Of a DNA stretch of 28,913 nucleotides, positions 24,583 to 28,913 are shown in pieces. A program made the position numbers and the translations under genes. The stretch covers positions 1 to 28,913 of the forward strand of contig CANKOT010000018.1 of the NCBI GenBank assembly GCA_947484245.1, in the 5' to 3' direction. The notes beneath the pieces were generated by a model. The model was not told the origin of the DNA. It was given only the letters and a program-made list of their open reading frames with translations, and made no database searches. Position 1 is the first letter of the stretch. Each line of letters begins with the position of its first letter. Origin of the DNA: Comamonadaceae bacterium (GTDB taxonomy: Bacteria; Pseudomonadota; Gammaproteobacteria; Burkholderiales; Burkholderiaceae).

Positions 24583-25568
24583 AGGTGCTGTTGCCAAAAA
24601 GACTTGTACATGGAAAGGTAACGGCTTAATCTTTTTGGGAGGAGTCGATGAATGGTGCCAATTTTGTAGCCGCACCATTTAAAACCAAGGGTGGTCAGCA
24701 TTTGAACAGCACCCCAAATTAAATGGAGGGTGTTTTTCTGGCGCCACACATACTGCCACTGCGATTGCACAAGCCTCATACCTTCAGCCTCAGGTTTGCC
24801 AAAAGTTTGGATAAGCCATTTGTTTTGAGCGTGAAAGACGCCAGTGTCAAACATGCGCTGAAAATCCTGAAGCACATTGTAATGGTGAGAATGATAAACC
24901 GCGGCTTGGGCTTGGTATTGCAGAGATTGGCCCGATAGCAAGAGCTTTGCGGCCATCAAAGTGTCTTCTCCTAGGGGCAGTCCAATACTAAAACCACCCT
25001 GCGCAAGAAGCGCTTGAGTTCGATAGGCACCAAAGGCGTTGGAGAAAAAACAAGCCTTCAAGCCTAGCTTTTCCCTGTCTGCCAGGCTAACGGTTTGGGA
25101 CTGCTCTGGGTAATTGAAGTGCCGGGTAAAGGCCTCCAACCAATTGGCACCTGATTTGGGTAATTGCCTGCCATAAGCAGCGGACACCGATGGGTTGTCA
25201 AACGCTTGAAGGAGGTTTTTGAGGGCGGAGGGCTCTGACAAAATGGCATCTTGAGTTAAAAACACCACATATTCAGGGGAATTTTCTTGCGTTTTTGCAG
25301 CTGCTTCTAGGGCTTTGTTCAGGGCCCATTGGCGGGTGCCACCGTGGTCAAAATCTTTCGCATTGATTTCAAGACAGCTATGGCCTTCTGCCTGTGTGAG
25401 TGTTTGCGTACCGTCTACAGAGCCTGAATCAACCACAATCACCTTTTGAGGTTGGCAGACTTGTGCTTTGAGAGCCCTTAACCACTGGGCCCATTCATCT
25501 TTGCCTGGGTTGTAAGTTGGCACAATCACCCAAAAGCTTTGCGGCTGTGACTGATCGTTTGCAAGCAT
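24579..25568 (-). CDS. GT2 glycosyltransferase (rhamnosyltransferase-like), 330 aa
   Basis: I prefer the ATG at 25568 (MLANDQSQPQ) because SFWVIVPTYNPGKDEWAQWL, the GT-A nucleotide-binding strand, follows within ten residues; a longer frame to 25616 adds nothing family-like. VVDSGSVDGT, DHGGTRQWALNKAL and VFLTQDAIL are the classic donor and metal blocks of rhamnosyl-type GT2 enzymes. LPLGEDTLMAAKLLLSG is the acceptor-site acidic block. The C-terminal 50 residues are basic and amphipathic, fitting membrane association. It is the first gene of the run and overlaps the WbaP-type gene by four bases, so it may add an early sugar after priming. Confidence 0.87.
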   Translation of the reverse strand: MLANDQSQPQSFWVIVPTYNPGKDEWAQWLRALKAQVCQPQKVIVVDSGSVDGTQTLTQAEGHSCLEINAKDFDHGGTRQWALNKALEAAAKTQENSPEYVVFLTQDAILSEPSALKNLLQAFDNPSVSAAYGRQLPKSGANWLEAFTRHFNYPEQSQTVSLADREKLGLKACFFSNAFGAYRTQALLAQGGFSIGLPLGEDTLMAAKLLLSGQSLQYQAQAAVYHSHHYNVLQDFQRMFDTGVFHAQNKWLIQTFGKPEAEGMRLVQSQWQYVWRQKNTLHLIWGAVQMLTTLGFKWCGYKIGTIHRLLPKRLSRYLSMYKSFWQQHL

Positions 25569-25601
25569 CGTAGAGTGAGTAGCGCTATTTTTAAGCAGAA
25601 T

Positions 25602-25617
25602 TGTGACCAGATGCACA
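25602..25617. promoter_or_regulatory. Possible CRP/FNR-family operator upstream of the ligase-family gene
   Basis: TGTGACCAGATGCACA matches nine of ten positions of the CRP consensus. It lies in the divergent gap between the GT2 gene and the ligase-family gene. Its centre is 43.5 bases before the start implied by the TATAAT at 25641-25646, two bases off the ideal class II position. Confidence 0.45.
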
Positions 25618-25640
25618 GTCTAGACCAAGCTGGTGCAATT

Positions 25641-25646
25641 TATAAT
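25641..25646 (+). promoter_or_regulatory. Consensus -10 (TATAAT) of the ligase-family gene
   Basis: An exact TATAAT hexamer implies a start near 25653. This falls after the GTG at 25633 that opens the longest frame, and so favours a downstream start codon for the gene. Confidence 0.5.
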
Positions 25647-25677
25647 TTCGCATTACAAAATAAAGAGACTGACTGCC

Positions 25678-26940
25678 TTGTTGCACCGCCCTTTTCCTGC
25701 AATTGCCTTCGCCATATTTGCACTGACCTTGGCCGGTTCTCCCACGAATACCAAAGTGGGTGGCTTGGCTTGGGTTTTGCTTTGCTTAATGGGTCTATGG
25801 GCTTTCATAAAGACTGAGCGAATTCAACACGCCGAGGCCAGTTCAGGACCATCCCCCGTCGAAGAGGCAGCCAGAATTTGGCTTTTTGCTTGCCTTGCGG
25901 CCACCTTCATCAGAATCATACCCCACGGTTTTTGGCAGGATAACTGGGACCGCCGCCATGCCGAGGCGCGCCTGGTATTGGGCGCCATGGCCACTGTGGC
26001 CTTGGTTAAATGGCCGCCCTTCTACCGTTTGTTGGGTGCCCAAAAATTGCTATTGAGTTACGCCATAGCTATGGCTTGCGCCATTGGCATTGGAGTCACC
26101 GCCATTTACGGCCGAGAAACTCCCATTCACGCCATCGCTTGGGCAGTGAGTTTGAGCTTTTTGGTTTGCTTGTTAGCCCCCAAGGTGCTGGATGCCTCTG
26201 TCCATTCTGGTCACAGAAAGTTGTGGGTGCTCTGTGTGATCATGGGTTGCATTGGCGTGGTTTTAAGTCAGTCGCGGGGGGTTTACGGCCTGCTCATTTG
26301 GTTGGCTCTGACGGGATATGTGGCGGCATCAAACCGCACATTGCTACAACTCTCTGCCTTGACTTTGCGTGCTTGGCTGGTTTTGAGCTTAAGTTTTGGT
26401 GTTTTTATGTGGGCACTCTCGACGCAGCCTCAGTGGCTTACCGCGGTCTTTCAACGCTTGTACGAAGTGTGGGTTGAAGCTTCGCTGGCCCAAAGCAACC
26501 CCGCCGAGGCGGCCAACACATCGGTGGGCTCACGATTGTTTTTGTGGAGCAAGGCCTTGGACGCCATTGAGGTTCAGCCCTGGTTTGGCTACGGCAAAGA
26601 AAACAGCATTGCCATGATCAAGCAATGGGGCTTGGAAATCAATTCTGCGCAAGTGCAAAAGTTGGGGCACTTGCACCATGAGTTTTTAGATGCGTGGGTC
26701 AGTCATGGGCTGATGGGCATTTTGAGCTTGCTGGTGTTGGCTACGGGTATGGGCTTGGTGGTGCGCAAGTTGTGGGTGCCGCATCCGATGGCTGCGCAAG
26801 GTATTTTGGGTATTTTGTTTATGCACCTGACTGCGGGATTGTCGAATACCAACATGGTCCATAACTACTATGGGGCTATGTTGAGTTTGAGTGTGGCGTT
26901 GGCGTTGGTGATGGCGGCCAGTGAAGAGGTTAGGCAATAG
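25678..26940 (+). CDS. O-antigen ligase/polymerase family membrane protein (WaaL/Wzy_C type), 420 aa
   Basis: About ten to twelve membrane helices enclose a large soluble loop (about residues 240-320), and just beyond it is KLGHLHHEFLDAWVSHGLMG, the His-containing Wzy_C block typical of WaaL ligases. The loop also holds QSRGVYGLLIWLALTG, with the conserved Arg before a helix. Ligases join periplasmic glycan from undecaprenyl diphosphate to lipid A core or to protein; polymerases share the fold, so which it is stays open. I favour a TTG start at 25678, with AAAGAGA nine bases upstream and a good -10 behind it. The alternative GTG at 25633 would add 15 residues. The gene is alone on its strand, flanked by glycosyltransferase genes and uvrA. 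Confidence 0.83.
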   Translation: MLHRPFPAIAFAIFALTLAGSPTNTKVGGLAWVLLCLMGLWAFIKTERIQHAEASSGPSPVEEAARIWLFACLAATFIRIIPHGFWQDNWDRRHAEARLVLGAMATVALVKWPPFYRLLGAQKLLLSYAIAMACAIGIGVTAIYGRETPIHAIAWAVSLSFLVCLLAPKVLDASVHSGHRKLWVLCVIMGCIGVVLSQSRGVYGLLIWLALTGYVAASNRTLLQLSALTLRAWLVLSLSFGVFMWALSTQPQWLTAVFQRLYEVWVEASLAQSNPAEAANTSVGSRLFLWSKALDAIEVQPWFGYGKENSIAMIKQWGLEINSAQVQKLGHLHHEFLDAWVSHGLMGILSLLVLATGMGLVVRKLWVPHPMAAQGILGILFMHLTAGLSNTNMVHNYYGAMLSLSVALALVMAASEEVRQ

Positions 26941-27019
26941 ACCAATTGGGCAATGGGCTACTGAGCTAGAGCCACCCAGCCTTGGCAAGAATTCAAGTAA
27001 GGCCCATTCGCAAAGATTT

Positions 27020-28913
27020 TTATCTTGCCAGAACCGCCTTCAACGCTTTGCCTGTGTGGGTGCCCAATCGCACCACTTCTTCTGGGCTTGCGCTGGCCAC
27101 CACCTTGCCACCTGCTTTGCCGCCGTCAGGTCCTAGGTCTATGACCCAGTCGGCTTCGGCGATCACATCTAGGTCGTGCTCAATCACCAACACGCTGTGA
27201 CCTGCATTCACCAATCTGTGCAACACGTGAATCAGTTTGTCCACGTCGGCCATGTGGAGGCCTACTGTGGGTTCGTCTAACACGTACAAAGTATGCGGCG
27301 CTTTGTTGCCGCGCTTGCCTACTTCGTCTCTGACTTTGGTGAGTTCTGTGACCAACTTGATACGCTGTGCTTCGCCGCCGCTTAGTGTTGGGCTTGGTTG
27401 ACCTAGGGTTAGGTAGCCTAGGCCAACGTCTTTGAGGAGTTGCAAGGGATGTGCAATGGACTGCATGGTTTCGAAGAACGTCACGGCTTCGTCCACTTCC
27501 ATTGTGAGCACATCGCCAATGCTTTTGCCGCGCCATGTGACGGCCAAAGTTTCTGGGTTGAAGCGTGCACCATGACAAGCTTCGCAAGGTACTTTGACAT
27601 CGGGTAAGAAACTCATTTCGATAGTGCGCAGGCCTTGTCCTTCGCAGGTGTGGCATCTACCTTCGCCGGTGTTGAAGCTGAATCTGCCTGCTAAGTAGCC
27701 GCGCGCTTTGGCTTCTAAAGTTTCTGCGAAAAGTTTTCTGATAGTGTCCCAAAAACCAATGTAAGTTGCGGGGCAACTGCGTGGTGTTTTGCCGATGGGG
27801 GTTTGATCTACTTCCAATACGCGGTCTACGGCTTCGAAGCCTTTCAGTTCTGAGCAACCTGTGAGGGTTGGGAATTTGCCGGCGGCTTGTTCGTCTCTGC
27901 CTGCTTTGGTGCTGCGTTGGCTGACGTGGCTGTGGACGTTGGCTAACAGCACATCTCTGGCCAGTGTTGATTTGCCTGAGCCGCTCACGCCTGTGACGGC
28001 TACCAAGCGTTGCAATGGAATTTGAACGTTGACGTTTTGCAGGTTGTGCAGATTGGCGCCTTTGAGTTCTAGCCACTTAAGTTCTGTACTCACTTCTTGC
28101 ACGGGTGTTTGCGCTGGTAATTGTGCAGATTGTGATTTTTTAGAAACTTTTTTAGCAGCAGGTGCTTCTACTTTTATTTCTGGTTTTGCAGCATTGGCCA
28201 CAGCGTCAAACACGGGCATCAATCTACGTGCTTGCAGTGGGTGCTTCATGGCATGCAGTAAATATTTTCCAGTCTGAGAATCTGCTGCATCGGTGATGTC
28301 TTTGACGCTGCCTTGCGCTACCAATTTGCCACCGCGCTTGCCAGCGCTGGGGCCAATGTCGATGATGTGATCGGCGCGTCTTATTGTGTCTTCATCGTGC
28401 TCTACCACCACCAGCGTGTTGCCTTTGTCGCCCAACTTCTTCAGCGCATTCAACAAGATTTGATTGTCACGCGCGTGCAAACCAATGGTGGGTTCGTCAA
28501 GCACATAGCACACGCCTTGAAGGTTGCTGCCCAATTGCGCGGCCAACCGAATGCGCTGCGCTTCACCGCCGCTGAGTGTGGGTGCGCCACGGTCTAGTGT
28601 GAGATAGCCCAAGCCTACTTCTTCTAAGAATTCAAGGCGACTTTCAATTTCGGGCAAGAGATCTCTGGCGATGTCTTGTTCTCGTTGAGTCATCTCGTTG
28701 GCTTTGGCCAAACTTTGAACCCACTTGCGAACATCGGTCACGCTCATGCTGGCGATGTCGGTGATGGGCAAATGTTGCGCTGTGAATTTCACGTGACGCG
28801 CTGTGGGGTTGAGTCGAGTGCCTTCGCAATGTGGGCACACTTGCTCAATCAAGTCTTCAATTTCGGGTTCGGCAAAACTTTGCTCACGGCCTTTTTGATC
28901 GTCGTCTCGAATG
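27020..28913 (-). CDS. uvrA: UvrA, excinuclease ABC subunit A, C-terminal part (5' partial)
   Basis: The frame is open to the window edge, so the N-terminus is missing. Visible in order: EQVCPHCEGTRLNP (zinc site); the first ABC signature LSGGEAQRIRLAAQLGSN with VLDEPTIGLHARDN; the second Walker A VTGVSGSGKSTLARDV; DQTPIGKTPRSCPATY; the zinc finger CHTCEGQG with PCEACHGARFNP; and the second signature LSGGEAQRIKLVTEL with VLDEPTVGLHMADVD. This is the damage-recognition ATPase of nucleotide excision repair, cytoplasmic. The linker between the two ATPase halves carries a Lys/Ala/Gln-rich insertion of about 35-40 residues compared with E. coli. It converges on the ligase-family gene with 79 bases between them and is unrelated to the glycan locus. 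Confidence 0.96.
   Translation of the reverse strand, partial: IRDDDQKGREQSFAEPEIEDLIEQVCPHCEGTRLNPTARHVKFTAQHLPITDIASMSVTDVRKWVQSLAKANEMTQREQDIARDLLPEIESRLEFLEEVGLGYLTLDRGAPTLSGGEAQRIRLAAQLGSNLQGVCYVLDEPTIGLHARDNQILLNALKKLGDKGNTLVVVEHDEDTIRRADHIIDIGPSAGKRGGKLVAQGSVKDITDAADSQTGKYLLHAMKHPLQARRLMPVFDAVANAAKPEIKVEAPAAKKVSKKSQSAQLPAQTPVQEVSTELKWLELKGANLHNLQNVNVQIPLQRLVAVTGVSGSGKSTLARDVLLANVHSHVSQRSTKAGRDEQAAGKFPTLTGCSELKGFEAVDRVLEVDQTPIGKTPRSCPATYIGFWDTIRKLFAETLEAKARGYLAGRFSFNTGEGRCHTCEGQGLRTIEMSFLPDVKVPCEACHGARFNPETLAVTWRGKSIGDVLTMEVDEAVTFFETMQSIAHPLQLLKDVGLGYLTLGQPSPTLSGGEAQRIKLVTELTKVRDEVGKRGNKAPHTLYVLDEPTVGLHMADVDKLIHVLHRLVNAGHSVLVIEHDLDVIAEADWVIDLGPDGGKAGGKVVASASPEEVVRLGTHTGKALKAVLAR

Noticed and set aside
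27013..27025. AAGAT/ATCTT hairpin around the uvrA stop as a terminator.
   Set aside because: The stem is only five A-T-rich pairs and no T run follows it on either strand.

Overview
The window looks like a chromosomal segment from a Gram-negative betaproteobacterium of the order Burkholderiales, most likely Comamonadaceae. The grounds are moderate-to-high GC, the family flavour of the proteins, and outer-membrane, LPS-type and CHASE2-cyclase genes. The family-level placement is inference. It is a cell-surface locus holding glycan synthesis and export genes, a large RTX/S-layer-type protein and its apparent regulators. I see no tRNA, rRNA, CRISPR array, insertion sequence or origin, and no stretch over 300 bases lacks a gene.

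Layout. 1-1470 (+): the C-terminal part of a large secreted protein ending in dockerin-like calcium loops. 1497-6555 (-): two glycosyltransferases, two SAM methyltransferases and an AT-rich 2-oxoglutarate/Fe(II) oxygenase gene. 6645-10190 (-): a strong terminator and a 1149-residue RTX/S-layer-like protein with a structured leader and its own promoter. 10428-15201 (-): a three-gene operon of FecR-domain protein, CHASE2 class III nucleotide cyclase, and TPR plus beta-barrel (Slam-like) outer-membrane protein. 15324-18077 (+): divergent Crp/Fnr-family regulator, then Wzm and Wzt of an ABC polysaccharide exporter. 18074-18877 (-): an LpxL-like acyltransferase homologue. 18936-20111 (+): a methyltransferase with a repeat-built coiled coil. 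20149-25568 (-): two-domain GT2 glycosyltransferase, acyltransferase-3 O-acylase, WbaP-type priming transferase and another GT2. 25678-26940 (+): O-antigen ligase/polymerase-family protein. 27020 to the end (-): the C-terminal part of UvrA, unrelated housekeeping.

How the genes may work together. WbaP would start a glycan on undecaprenyl phosphate. The glycosyltransferases extend it, the methyltransferases and the acylase decorate or cap it, Wzm/Wzt export it and the ligase attaches it. By analogy with Caulobacter RsaA, the RTX protein could form a surface layer anchored on that glycan.

The most interesting signal is regulatory. A Crp/Fnr protein whose recognition helix keeps the CRP residues R-E-T-V-x-R sits beside a cyclase operon. 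CRP-type boxes (TGTGA-N6-TCACA, 9 or 10 of 10 positions) lie upstream of the S-layer gene, between the cyclase operon and the regulator, and upstream of the ligase. In the first two cases the box is centred about 41.5-42.5 bases before a start inferred from a good -10 hexamer, the class II activator geometry. Both the cyclase and the regulator depart from consensus in ligand-contact residues, so the messenger may not be ordinary cAMP acting in the ordinary way.
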